Assembly (NCBI GenBank): GCA_936432065.2
Contig: OW386289.2
Span: forward strand, 168,577,348 to 168,641,347
Direction: 5' to 3'
From: Rutpela maculata
Taxonomy: Eukaryota > Arthropoda > Insecta > Coleoptera > Cerambycidae
DNA: 64,000 nucleotides
Shown piece after piece: positions 31,285 through 41,836 of this stretch (within the stretch, counting starts at the first letter, position 1; each line of letters begins with the position of its first letter). Both the position numbers and the translations under genes were made by a program. Below the pieces are notes generated by a model. The model was not told where the DNA came from. It did not search any database and saw only the letters and a program-made list of their open reading frames with translations.

Positions 31285-32525
31285 ACTAAAATAAGTTTTG
31301 ACATTGTCAAAAATATTTGGGTTGGTAACCTTTACGAATGTTGATTTTTAGGTTATGAAATATATTTAGGGACATAACATGTTTAAGTTTTTCAAGTTTA
31401 TTCTCATTTTTAATGTTTGACTACGCATTTTTAGCTTGGAGCCACAGTGACTCCGAGCAGACAGTTAAAAAACTCATGCAAATAATTTTTCTATATAGAC
31501 CATCTTAGGATGACGTCACGATAAGTCGACCATATTGCCTGAGGGATAACCAAACTTTTTATTCCAATGTAAACAAAGAAGTAATCTCAGTTTTAAATGT
31601 GAAATAAAAATAAAACACCATCTTTTTTTGCGACAAGGTGCGATTGTGAGATAAGGTTTATTTTGAATGTAAAAAACCTTAGAAGAAAGGTAAAGAAATC
31701 ACTTTCTGGCAGAGTCTATTGAATACTACATACGGATAATATATCACTGAAATCTAACACTTAGTTATTTAAATGTAAACTTGCCTTGCCCATAACAATG
31801 AATACATTTGAGTTTATCTTTCTTGCACAAACTTCTTGCACAAATCCAGCCTCATAATATTTATATGCTTGTAAAGATTTGTATGCCTTTAACTGCTGAT
31901 CTGCGAAGAAGCTGTGAGTCGACACTAAGTAATTTACCATATTAATTACGGACACACAAGGTAAAATAGACAAATCTGCAGAAAGGTCTCCAGTCTCCAC
32001 TCCAAGGGTGTATGGGTCAATATTGTCTATTATTTTGATTTTCTCATCGTAGCGACACTTCACATCACCCATAAGGATTGGATAATATTCACTATATGAC
32101 ATTATTACGAAAACACACACAGTTTCTCAAGAAAATCAGAAAAAAATATATAAAACCACGCAAACTGCGTTTTGTTGTCCCTCAAGCAAAATGTCAAAAT
32201 TGTCAAAACCATGTGACCTAAAAATGATTGATTAATAAAAAAATAGATTGCTAATTACAGGTTAGATTTCTAACCCGCAAAAAGAGTCCTATTTTATTAG
32301 GACAAATTATTTAGGACTTCATAAACATTACACTGTACTAGATTTTAGTTGAAAGTACGGGAACCAGGCAGAAATTTTAATATAGCTACGTAATATTCTT
32401 AAATCTTAAGAAATATATATTTTTGAGGTTAGCTGTGACGTCACGTACCATAAGCTATAAATCAACATTCACAAAGGTTACCAACCCAAATATTTTTGAC
32501 AGATGGCAAAATACGTTTTCCCCTA
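31285..32525. mobile_element. Inverted-repeat-bounded element carrying a captured exon
   Basis: TGTCAAAAATATTTGGGTTG with GTAACCTTTACGAATGTTGA near 31305-31345 pairs with the inverse near 32467-32503. The ~1.2 kb interior holds, on the minus strand, one clean 106-codon exon, its 5' flank and an unrelated 3' flank. Parts of both flanks (32200-32450 and 31386-31480) reappear fused and inverted at 34195-34530, without the exon. That is how an internally deleted, non-autonomous relative would look. The exact ends and target duplication were not resolved. Confidence 0.55.
31785..32102 (-). CDS. First exon of an insect SWIM/YqaJ-type protein family, isolated
   Basis: From ATG 32102 the uninterrupted frame reads MSYSEYYPILMGDVKCRYDE, KIKIIDNIDPYTLGVETGD, LSADLSILPCVSVINMVNYL, VSTHSFFADQQLKAYKSLQA, YKYYEAGFVQEVCARKINSN, VFIVMGK. 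The 'I-NYL...Q-KAYKSL-AY' segment followed by '-V..GKV-HSQ' is the N-terminal part of a family common in insects, whose later exons carry a SWIM zinc finger and often a YqaJ-like nuclease domain (recalled, not searched). After MGK the minus strand is AAG|GCAAGT, a good GC-type splice donor, with 318 coding bases giving a phase-0 junction. No later exon is found downstream to 31285. A TATA-like TTATATATTT lies ~45 bases upstream of the start. It is probably a captured or stranded exon. Confidence 0.6.
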
Positions 32526-32554
32526 ACAATAATACCAATAATATTTTTTGGATG

Positions 32555-32973
32555 CTGTCATATGTGCGCATATAACGAATTATTTTTAATTTTTTTAACG
32601 GAAACCAAATCGAAAGGGTGCAAGTGTGATATATCGTTGAAATTGGAATTTATACTGCTTTTTAATGGTTCAATTACAAATTCTAAGTAATCATAAAATA
32701 AACAACTTGTGCCAAAATGGCACTAAACGTAATCCGATCTCAACCAAAACCTTTTCAGATCTTCTGGAGCACTAAAGAAACCCTGTAAAAGTTTCATCCA
32801 AATCCGTTTAGTAGCTTCGTAGCTATCGTGCTAACACACAGGCATTAGTTACAAACCACTTTTTTGGGTTTCCGGGACCTCGAAATCGTAAAGATTTGAT
32901 GTTACCTCAATTTTCGATTTTGGATTAATTGTAGTAACCTCCCACAATTATTGTGGGGAGGTTAATAAACACA
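32555..32973 (+). repeat. Dispersed repeat family 'B', copy 1, ending in a strong hairpin
   Basis: Shares its whole length with 34825-35287: GTGCAAGTGTGATATATCGT, CGTAATCCGATCTCAACCAA, GTTTCATCCAAATCCGTTTA, and AAAGATTTGATGTTA, to the end hairpin ACCTCCCACAAT...ATTGTGGGGAGGT. The 'TTTCATCCAAATCCGTTTAGTAGCTTCG' region resembles conserved 3' ends of RTE-like LINEs in arthropods (recalled), so this may be a LINE 3' end or a derived SINE. Confidence 0.75.
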
Positions 32974-33944
32974 ACACTATAAAAACTAAGTTCGTAGGCA
33001 AGAGCACTTAATAATTTTGATTATTGATACGGGAAACAACTAAACGAAAACATCCGTTCGTTGGTAATGGGTGGTAGGGATGGCCATCTTTTGGAAAAAC
33101 CATATAACTCTTGGTGAACAGCTTCCCTGCCAGATGTGGCCGGAGTAGTGTTCATGGTGGATCGTTTAAGTTTGAGTTGATATATTTTGTTTTATCTTCT
33201 GGCCTCGGCCGATTTTTCACTAAATCGGTCGGGGAAGTAAGCTGTCAAATTTTTGGTTTCAATGTTTTTCTGGGGGAATTTGGTTTTTGACAGTTTTCGA
33301 AAAAATATTTTAGGTTGGTACCAATGTCTTAAATTATTTTTAAGTTATGTAGCACTATTTTTAGGTTATGTTGCCGGAAGAATTTCCGGTGGGATGGCGG
33401 AAGTAGCGGAAACAGTTTTTAAAATATAATGTCACTTTTAAAGTTTTATTGGAAAAAACTCACCGAAAACGTTCCGGTGAGATTGCTTATACTTGTAGGG
33501 CTTGTGAGCGGTTCACGAAGGCTTCTCACACCTTCCGTGGGCTTTATGAACGTCGTGTAATGTCTCGATGCACTTGACACTCAAATTTACTCAGCATACA
33601 GTCTGCACACTTTAACACACTAGTCTATTGAACGTTAGGTTAGACCACTGAGTACAGTAACTATACAGAGGCGAAGGCTAGCCTTCCCGCCAAAACCAAA
33701 TTTGTATACTCATCGCCATTTCTTAATTGTTTAACAATCAACCTCACTTTTATCTTGACACTGTTGATGTTTATCGTGTTAAGTTTGGATTTGTGAATTT
33801 TTTTTTCCACTCATTTTGGGATATTGAAAACATTAAGCGAGAATTAAAATTCTCATAAATAAAACCTAGTGTACAACTCAATTGAAAATAGGCGCCGATT
33901 ATAAGCAATTCAAATCGTAATATTTTTCAATCCAACTCCAAATT
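32974..33944. other. Noncoding, partly GC-richer sequence
   Basis: TGTTGCCGGAAGAATTTCCG at about 33370 has a short palindrome (GGAAGAATTTCC) and a GC-richer tail to about 33660. An LTR fragment was considered, but no paired end was found. No gene recognised. Confidence 0.3.
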
Positions 33945-34530
33945 TAGTACTACGTAGCTATTATTAAAATTTCTGCCTGGTTCCCATACTTTCGATCAAA
34001 ATCTAGTTCAATGTAATATTTATAAAGTTCTAACTAGTTTGTAATAGATGGCAGGACCAATAAGTTCTCTCATTACTTACGCATAGATAGATAATTTTAC
34101 AGGTTCTGTGCATACGTACATACAGTGTTGCATACATTCCCGGCTTCTTGTTTTTGACAAGAGTCCAGTGACATCTGACATTAATTAGCTAAATTAAAAC
34201 ATTGCAGTATTGCACGTGTCGTCACAGCTAACCTCAAAAATATATATTTCTTAAGATTTACAGGTATTACGTAGCTATTATTAAAATTTCTGCCTGGTTC
34301 CTGTACTTTCAACCAAAGTCAAGTTCAACGTAATATGTATGAAGTTTTAAATAGTTTGTCACAATAAAATAAGACACTTTTGCAGGTTAGGAATCTAACC
34401 TATAATTAGCAGTCTATTTTTATTAATCAACAATATTGAAAAATTATTTGCGTGAAATTTTAAATATTTGCTTGGAGCCAGTATGGCTCCGAGCTAAAAA
34501 TGCCTATTCAAACATTAAATATGAGAATAA
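33945..34530 (-). repeat. Partial duplicated copies of the exon-carrying element's flanks
   Basis: TACGTAGCTATTATTAAAAT and TTCTGCCTGGTTCC occur at about 33951 and again at about 34268, both inverted relative to 32340-32395. The second copy continues with sequence matching 32200-32300 (AGGTTAG-AATCTAACC region, TTATTAATCAA) and then 31386-31480 (TTGGAGCCAG..GGCTCCGAGC, AATATGAGAATAAAC), all in the opposite orientation. The SWIM-type exon between these modules is missing here. Confidence 0.65.
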
Positions 34531-34824
34531 ACGAAAACACCTTAAAATTTGAGGTTGTGTTAGTTATACGATGCACATGCCCAGGTAATTGTAGGACCTT
34601 ATTGCTCGCGCCATCTATTAAAGTAAATAGAAACCATGCACTTACGAAGCCATTATTATAATAGGAAAGTGCCGGACCACCTATTTAATACACCGTGGTG
34701 TAGACGCAACTGGTACGCAAGGTCACAGAAAACGAGCCATCAAAACTGAAAGGAACCGCCAAAGACTTCGCCTCTGTGCAGTTACTGTATTCTGTGGTTC
34801 CACTATAAAATATATTTTACACAA

Positions 34825-35100
34825 GAAGCGTGTTATTTGGTTTTTAATTTTTTTCACGGAAACCAAAGCTAAAGAGTGCAAGTGTGATATATCGTTGAAA
34901 TCAGAATTTTTACTGCTTTTCAATGGTTCGATTACAAATTGTAAGTAATCATAAAATAAACAGCTTGTTGTGCCAAAACAGCAACAAACGTAATCCGATC
35001 TCAACCAAAACCTTTTCAGATCTTCTGGAGCACTAAAGAAACCCTCATGCAAAGTTTCATCCAAATCCGTTTAGTGGCTTCGCCGCTATCGTGCTAACAG

Positions 35101-35167
<67 letters not shown>

Positions 35168-35287
35168 TTTTTCAAAAACAACTTTTTTGGGTTCCTGGGA
35201 CCTCAAAACGTAAAGATTTGATGTTATCTCAATTTTCGATTTTGGACTAATTGTAGTAACCTCCCACAATTTTATTGTGGGGAGGTT
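34825..35287 (+). repeat. Dispersed repeat family 'B', copy 2, with (AC)n
   Basis: Same family and orientation as 32555-32973. It differs chiefly by a ~58 bp AC dinucleotide tract at 35105-35162, placed where copy 1 has only ACACACAGGC. It ends with the ACCTCCCACAATTTTATTGT / GGGGAGGTT hairpin. A 113-codon minus-strand open frame here is a shadow of the repeat. Confidence 0.8.
35105..35162. repeat. (AC)n microsatellite
   Basis: Uninterrupted AC dinucleotide tract inside repeat family B copy 2. Confidence 0.95.
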
Positions 35288-35599
35288 AAAATGTGAAAAC
35301 ATATATTGTTTGTGTCATAACTTCTTCGTGTATAAGTTACGGAAACAGCCAAAAAAATATTTTTAATCTTAATTATCTTCTTGTCTTCAGTTGAAAGTCA
35401 GGTTTGTGAATGCTCATGATCAAATCTTAATTAATAATCTTTTATTTTAATCGTTTGTATTCTTGATGTAAGCGCCATAGTTTCTCAGATATTTAACATT
35501 TAAACTGAATATGTCGTCTTATAAACGTTAGGGTGTCATTAAACTCCCATATATCTGAAACTATTAATTCTACAGAAATTAGAAATAAAGAAAAACTTT

Positions 35600-35830
35600 T
35601 TAAAAACAATGGTTCTTTATTTTAAAACCAAGTTGCACTAAAAAGTAGGAAATAATTTCAACTTTGTAAATAGAAAACCATTGGACGCTCATGATATTAC
35701 TTCGTCTAATCATTTTGATTTACGTTTACATTTTATGAGCGTCCAGTGGTTTTCTATTTACAAAGTTGAAATTATTTGCTACTTTTTAGTGCAATTTGGT
35801 TTTAAAAGAAAACTATTATTTTTAAAAAAA
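35600..35830. repeat. Foldback MITE, ~210 bp
   Basis: TTTAAAACCAAGTTGCACTA and AAAAGTAGGAAATAATTTC (35621-35660) pair with GAAATTATTTGCTACTTTTT and AGTGCAATTTGGTTTTAAA (35767-35806), then AAATAGAAAACCAtTGGACG-type sequence continues the stem inward to GAGCGTCC. Loop ~50 bp. It shares the GCACTAAAAAGT arm motif with 18580-18785. Confidence 0.8.
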
Positions 35831-35865
35831 ATTTTTTAATTGATTTATTTTTAACTTTTTAGTTT

Positions 35866-36290
35866 TCGTCCCATAGCTTATTCTACTCGTCAAACCCTTT
35901 CATTTGAAAAAAAAAAAAGGTCTTGGATTTAGAATGACGTCACGTTGCTTATCGTATTCTACTCATCAAATCCTTTCATTTGATACCCATGCCAAGGGAA
36001 TTGTGAAGAAAATCTTATCGCCATCTTAGAGCGTCCATATTGGATTTAGAATGACATCGCGCAGCTTATCGTATTCTGCTCGTCAAACCCCTTTAATTTC
36101 ATAACCATGTCAACGAAGTTGTGAAGAAAAAGGTAAGCCGCCATCTTGGGGCGTCCGCCATATTTGATTTAGCCCGATATTAGATATAGGTACTATATTG
36201 TATTGTCCTCAGAACCAAAGCTATTTGCAGCTCGATTGGATAACGGGAAGTCAAATTTCCATCACTAGGGTGTAATTTAAACGTGCTGGC
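35866..36290. repeat. Degenerate minisatellite, ~117 bp unit, 2.5 copies
   Basis: GCTTATCGTATTCTACTC at about 35948 and GCTTATCGTATTCTGCTC at about 36065 start two units. Each contains CCTTT-ATTT, TTGTGAAGAAAA, CGCCATCTT and GCGTCC-TAT phrases. A partial unit precedes them. After the last unit the GGTACTATATTGTATTGTCC phrase links to the family at 18.9 and 48.9 kb. Confidence 0.75.
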
Positions 36291-36718
36291 ATTTTTTAAC
36301 AAAAGAGAATGGCTGACATTAATGATTGTTTCTAATCATGGGTAAGTTTATGGCAATTTTTATTAAAAATTTTACTACATTTAAGAAAATCGCCAATATT
36401 TCGAAAATTTGTAACTTTACAATGGTTATACTAGAAAAAAGGGAATTTAATTTAACATAATTTGATGTAAAAAAATACAAGGTGCACAGGGTCATTGTTT
36501 CTCAAGATTTGATTCTTCAGTGGTTTTTTTTGTTTGCAAGCCCACATAATATAGAAACGTTTTTTGATACAATTATTACTAAGTTATAAAAAAAATAAAT
36601 TTTATTCATATAACGATTTTTTAAATTAAAACCTCTAGATAATACCTATTACTAATAGTTCAATGAAACGAACGAATTGAAATGTTGTCGGTGGTAAATT
36701 TCGTTGACAAAACATTAT
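36291..36718. other. AT-rich noncoding sequence
   Basis: No feature recognised. Confidence 0.35.
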
Positions 36719-37422
36719 AAAAAAAACCGCTGCCCAAGGAATCACTACTTCCACATCCAGATTCTCTATCCAAGTCACTCACAACGAAAAAAGTTTGCAT
36801 GTGGAAATAATTGTTTATGGAACTTTAATACTATAATATTTGAAATCCTCTACCCCAAAAACCCATAAAACGATACCCCACATCGGTAGTGGGGTGGGGG
36901 TGGTGATAGGGGGGTGGTAGTGGGGGTGGATGAAGAAAAAAAATATTTTGAGGTTTCTGGTTCTTGTACATACACTAAATCACATTTTTTTTCATCCCCT
37001 TTAATAAGGGGTGGGGGTGGTAATGGGGGTGGCTAATGCCAAAAATTTTTTTGAGACCCTAGCTTCTCTTGTATATACTAAATATCAATTTTATCGACTC
37101 TTACCTGCTTAATTTACCAATTTACCCCAAATTTACCCCAATTTACCCCCCAACCCTTCGTCGGAACAACATGAAAATATAATCTAGTTCCAGATCTCGT
37201 TAAAGTACATACGTGTATCAAATTTCAAGTCAATATCTTAAACGGTTCCAGAGTAAACGTGCGCACAAAAAAAAGTTACAGACAGGCCGACAGACAGACA
37301 GAAATTTTTTTTTCGTTCAAACTTATAATCTCGACGTTTCATGACATTTTAAGCCTATTTGAACAATAAAAATTTTTAAAAATTTTTTTGTCGTTACTAT
37401 ACTTCCACTGGATGTGGAAGTA
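36719..37422 (-). repeat. Repeat family A, copy 2
   Basis: Inverted relative to copy 1 at 3078-3800 and nearly full length. It starts AAAAAACCGCTGCCCAAGGA and ends CTTCCACTGGATGTGGAAGT. It keeps the CCCCACATCGGTAGTGGGGT block, the GTGCGCACAAAAAAAAGTTA phrase and a short (CAGA)n tract. Confidence 0.85.
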
Positions 37423-39007
37423 ATATCTGCTAATATTAAGACACGAGCATGAGAATTATGATGACAAGAGTTGTAGGCGAATGTCATAATAAATGCGAGT
37501 GTCTTAATAGCCATTAAATGTGAGTTGCATACATTATTTTTTCTACGACCCGTCATAATAAAATAGAAAATTAACACTTTATTTGTGAAATTTATTAATT
37601 ATACATTACAATTTAGAACATATTTTGAAAACTAAATTAGGAAATATTATGGTCTGTCAGATGTTCAATGCAATAGTTTATATTGACAGAATATTGCTGT
37701 GAGTCGCGTTTCTGTTGATTATAAACTTGTACCTTATTGGAAAATTTGTATCTTAATGAATCTCATTAAAGTACAGGTAGATAATGTCTAATAAATGAAT
37801 TAAAGTATGGGAGTAGAAAAATATAATTTAATATTTATTGATTATTCTTAATATGTTTTTATTATGAGTTTATTAGTGTTTTTAAAGCATCTGCCTCCGC
37901 CACTGCGACGTTGAGAAGGTAAAGAGGGGCGAGTCCTCCTTTTTCTTTTATAATTAAAGTAGCCACAGCTCGTTAGGCTAATTAACGACTTTGTTCTTAT
38001 CCAAATGAAACTTCTTTTCAACCAGGAAAAGTATATTTATTTTTATTACGGGAGTGCCTTAATTTTATTTGCCAACCTCTCGAGACTACCTCAATTTATT
38101 TAGCAAATGAAGTGGTAAAGTAAAAGCTTCAAAAACACTCGATTATGCATTCGCGGTTCATTTGCAGCCTCTCTAGGGTCTGACACGAAATTATTTAACG
38201 GTCACTTGATTCCGGATTATACTGATTTTGCGAAGGCATTGTTTAGGCACGGTGAATTAATTAATTGATGACGAACATTTTAAACCCTCCATGATGTATT
38301 ACATTATTAATGACCGACGCGAAATAACTACCGTACATTATTAATCGAAAGCGTACAATATTGTGAGTAACATAATTCAGGTATAGAAATACGCGGTACA
38401 ATGAATGGTCCATTCTTATTAACAGGAAACGCAAAAATTGTTCGACTATGTTAGTGGTTTTTTAAAGGAAAAAAAAATATAGTCTAAGAATTCGACACAT
38501 GCTATGCAACTCTCGAACATACAAGAACAAATAGCTGATTCCTATACCTATATTACTATATTCTAACACATTACTTCTATTCAGTAAATGAATATTTAGA
38601 TGCACCAAAACCTGCTGAAATTTAAGAAAGTAAACCAAATGACTTTCAATATATTAAGAGGGCTAAGGAGGTCCGCCATATTGCCGAAATACTGGGTATA
38701 GAATTACGTTCCTTAGAAGGCATTAATTAAAAAAGTATGAATGGGGATCTGTCTATAATAATGTTTTGTATTCCGGAAACTCAGTGAAATTGTTATAAAA
38801 CCGTTAATGAAGAAAAAAAAAATCATAATTTGATTTACCGAGAAAAATACGGAGTTAGCGAAATTCTTTGGTTGAATACCAAAACTTTTTCTAAATACAG
38901 CATTTAAAAATAATCAATATTAAAAGCCCAAATCTATACCCCGATGTTTTGGAATTTCTACTCTGGTATGTAGCGGCATCTGCGGCCCGATTTCTTAACT
39001 AAAACAG
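37423..39007. other. Noncoding; possible intron upstream of the exon at 39.0 kb
   Basis: Imperfect palindromic phrases around 37440-37512 (AAGACACGAGCATGAGA / GCGAGTGTCTT). No exon recognised. If the exon at 39008 is real, its upstream intron lies here. Confidence 0.35.
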
Positions 39008-39169
39008 TTTGGCAACATTGTTGATGACCTAATAAGCCTAATAAATAAAAATGTAAGTAAATTGTTAAAATCTCGGAAGCAAGCGCTCGAAAGACAAAGA
39101 CAGGAGCTCTTAGCTGAGAAAGATGGAGCGAAATATTCCTTAAAACAGAATAGACGGTCAAAATTTTAA
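39008..39169 (+). CDS. Possible terminal exon of a host gene, 53 codons, coiled-coil-like
   Basis: Following an acceptor-like TTCTTAACTAAAACAG (39006-39007 AG, with a CTTAAC branch-like motif), the frame from 39008 reads FGNIVDDLISLINKNVSKLL, KSRKQALERQRQELLAEKDG, AKYSLKQNRRSKF and stops at 39167-39169. The charged, heptad-friendly K/E/Q/R/L stretch is unlike the F/N/Y-rich chance frames elsewhere. Codon choice includes several C- or G-ending codons (CGG, GCG, CTC, GAG). It is followed by a long AT-rich region ending in a consensus AATAAA, as expected for a last exon and 3' UTR. No protein family is recognised, no upstream exon was found, and the acceptor lacks a long pyrimidine tract, so this remains a candidate. 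Confidence 0.4.
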   Translation, partial: FGNIVDDLISLINKNVSKLLKSRKQALERQRQELLAEKDGAKYSLKQNRRSKF

Positions 39170-40530
39170 ATTATTTTATAGTTCTGACTTTTTGAGTGCC
39201 CGTTATATTTCAGTTTATTCAAGAGGTTGTTTAGTTTAAACTCATGTTTCTAGCAAGTGTATTATAACTTGGCGTAATGTGGAAAAACATTTTTAATTTA
39301 TATATTTATTGTGGTGTACTTGTTATAAATTTTTGTGATAGGACACTCGACTTTGCGTTTGTTAAATTTTAAAGGAAGAAAGGCAGGTTTAATGCCTATA
39401 GATAATACTTTTTAGCTATAATCCAGCATGTTATTTAATATTACCTTTAAGAAAAAATTGCAAATTAAATTTTTATTTTTAGTTATAGAGGTATGTAGAT
39501 TTTGAACAAAATATTGTACAATATATGGGTTATAGAAGAAAAGCAACAAAATTTAAAATTTTGAACAAAAGCGTTATAGGTACGCAATAAGAAAAAATCG
39601 AAAACTTTCCATTTTGAGGTAAATTATACTAAGTAACAGAGTTTAACATATATTACATCGCATGTATAGTTAAGAAAAAATAAATGAAGAGAAGTTTGGA
39701 GTGAGCGCGAATTTTTGTATTGCCGTACCTACCTTTTATTATTTTTTTTCCATTGCATGGGTGCAGATGCAATTAAGGGGATGAGGGATTTATATGAAAA
39801 CATTTAACAAAATAGTCGTCAATGTAAAATATATATATTACTTTTGTTTAATAAGTCTTTGAAAAAGAAGCGAAATGAAAACAAGGAAAACAAATGATCA
39901 GTTTTTCCTCAACAAAAACAGTCATTTTGGTACGTGTACCTATTTTACTCATATTGAATATGCATAAATAGAGGCTACTCGATTAGAAACCCCGATAGAA
40001 GGCATATGAGAACCTAAACTTTCTTATTATCCCATTAATTAAGTAAATAGTTAATAATTATTATCTTGAGTTATTTATTAATTTATTTTGGAAATGTCTT
40101 CATTTAAAATAATATTTATTTTATTTACTTATGGACGTGTAGAAATATTTTCATTTTATTTATTTTAGTTTAGGAAAATCATATTTATTTTTCTTCTATT
40201 ATTTTTTTTAAGTTTATGTATTTGTTTATTATTCACTTATTTTATAAGGTTTTTGCTTTGAAACTTTGTTTTCTTCAAAAATATCGAATGAGGTGCGCTT
40301 AAGAGCTCAGTTCACGACTGGCAACCCCGTTTCTACAGGAAGCCCTTACTAAAATATAGCTTTAAGTTTCAAGCCAACAAAACATTATTCATCTATATTC
40401 TGGTTGCTTAAAAACTTCTCTTTAGTGAGTTTAATTCCCAAACTTGTGTTTTTATAATATTCTTTAAATCGATGAATAATTGAATAAATTATGTAAATTT
40501 TGTACATAGAAAATAAAGAAATATCATTTT
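39170..40530 (+). other. Candidate 3' UTR with poly(A) signal
   Basis: Free of recognised repeats, unlike most of the window. It ends with TGTAAATTTTGTACATAGA and AATAAA at 40512-40517, followed by a T-rich stretch. TGTAAAT and TGTACATA resemble Pumilio sites. It is supported only by its position after the candidate exon. Confidence 0.35.
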
Positions 40531-40979
40531 GTTGATGGTTACTTATTTTACTTCAGAAAAAAAATCATTATGAAAGAAAACCAAAAGACTTTACTCACAG
40601 TTAAATTCTTTATTTTGCTATTGGTTTCGTGAACAAAATTTTGCTTTACATGCTCGGGCAAGAAGAATTTTTCAATAAAATTGACAAGGTTTGTCAAGAA
40701 AAACATTGTACAACATAGTATAATTGGAAATTTGTAGTCTACTTATGTAAGATATACTTAATAAAGTACTATAACAGTATTTTAAACAAGTTCCGAAAAC
40801 CAATCTTTTCACACGAGTGACAGTTTGGTGGAAAGAGCCGAAGGCAAGTTCCACAAGTCCAATGAGTGTGAAAAGATGTTTTCAAATGTGTTGTTCACAA
40901 TATTTTTTCTACGACTGCAAGAAAAACAAACAATTCCATAAGTAAACGTATTATTTATTTAACAAAACACTAAAAATTT
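40531..40979. other. Noncoding; small imperfect hairpin
   Basis: CTTTTCACACGAGTGACAG at about 40804 pairs partly with ATGAGTGTGAAAAGATG at about 40862. No gene recognised. Confidence 0.35.
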
Positions 40980-41485
40980 AAAGGACATATATGGCACAAT
41001 TTTAAGGTATTTTGACCCTCAGTAGAAAATTTTGAAATTTTAACAGATTATAGTTTATATTATAAGAAGTAATTTCATTATTGAAAGAAATTTATTATTG
41101 AAAGAAAGTCCTAAGTGTACAGGGTGTATCTGAAAAGTTAAGTAAAAAATAGCGATTTTAAGATATCATAAGAAAACTAAAAACCTATGATGATAATAAT
41201 TTTGGAACACTGTATGGTTTAGCAACTATACATGTTTTAAACTGTACTACACGTTGTATAATGAAAATAAATAATTGAAATAGTTATTCGTTTTTATTTC
41301 TGACGCCAGTAATAAATATGCGATATCTTAAAATCACTATTTTTAATTTAACTTTTCAGATACACCCTGTACACTTAGGACTTTCTTTCAATGATAAAAT
41401 TACTTCCTTTAATATAAACTATATGTTAAAATTTCAAAATTTTCTACTGAGGGCCAAAATACCTTAAAATTGTGCTATGTTCTTT
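40980..41485. repeat. Foldback element, ~185 bp arms
   Basis: GGCACAATTTTAAGGTATTT at 40994 and the following TCAGTAGAAAATTTTGAAAT pair with the inverted right arm ending near 41485. The inner stem includes TGTACAGGGTGTATCTGAAA (41117) and its inverse at 41355. The loop is ~110-140 bp. The ACAGGGTGT motif is common in insect MITEs. Confidence 0.8.
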
Positions 41486-41715
41486 AATGTAAAACTGGAG
41501 TAGTTAAACAAGTCAGTTGCTATGAATTTGAATAGGCTAGCCTACATCAAAAAATACAAATAAAAGGTGTCTGTTCTGTTTTCGACAGAACGGTGTGAAA
41601 AACATGTTATTTTTTTTTTGGATTATTGCACACGTGTGAAAAGAAACAGTTTCGAGTCATTTCGGTTATTGTGCGTTATTTGTCATTTTCGAAGACAGTT
41701 GTTGAAAAGCTACTT

Positions 41716-41815
41716 TAAAATGTTTTTGAGACGAGGACAAATGGCGAACGTAACACATTGTCAACAGATCTCTTGTACTGTTCGTCGTTTGTCCTCGACT
41801 AAAAAACATTTTAAA
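41716..41815. repeat. ~100 bp hairpin
   Basis: TAAAATGTTTTTGAGACGAG plus GACAAA pairs with TTTGTCCTCGACTAAAAAAC plus ATTTTA. The 89-codon open frame over it (41567-41836) is not protein-like. Confidence 0.6.
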
Positions 41816-41836
41816 TTAGTTTATAATCCTCTTTAA

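Noticed and set aside
33365..33700. BEL/Pao-like LTR starting TGTTGCCGG
   Set aside because: No matching 3' end, primer-binding site or second LTR was found.
34723..35302. Two minus-strand open frames, one with a long CVCVCV run
   Set aside because: Both are translations of repeat family B and its (AC)n tract.
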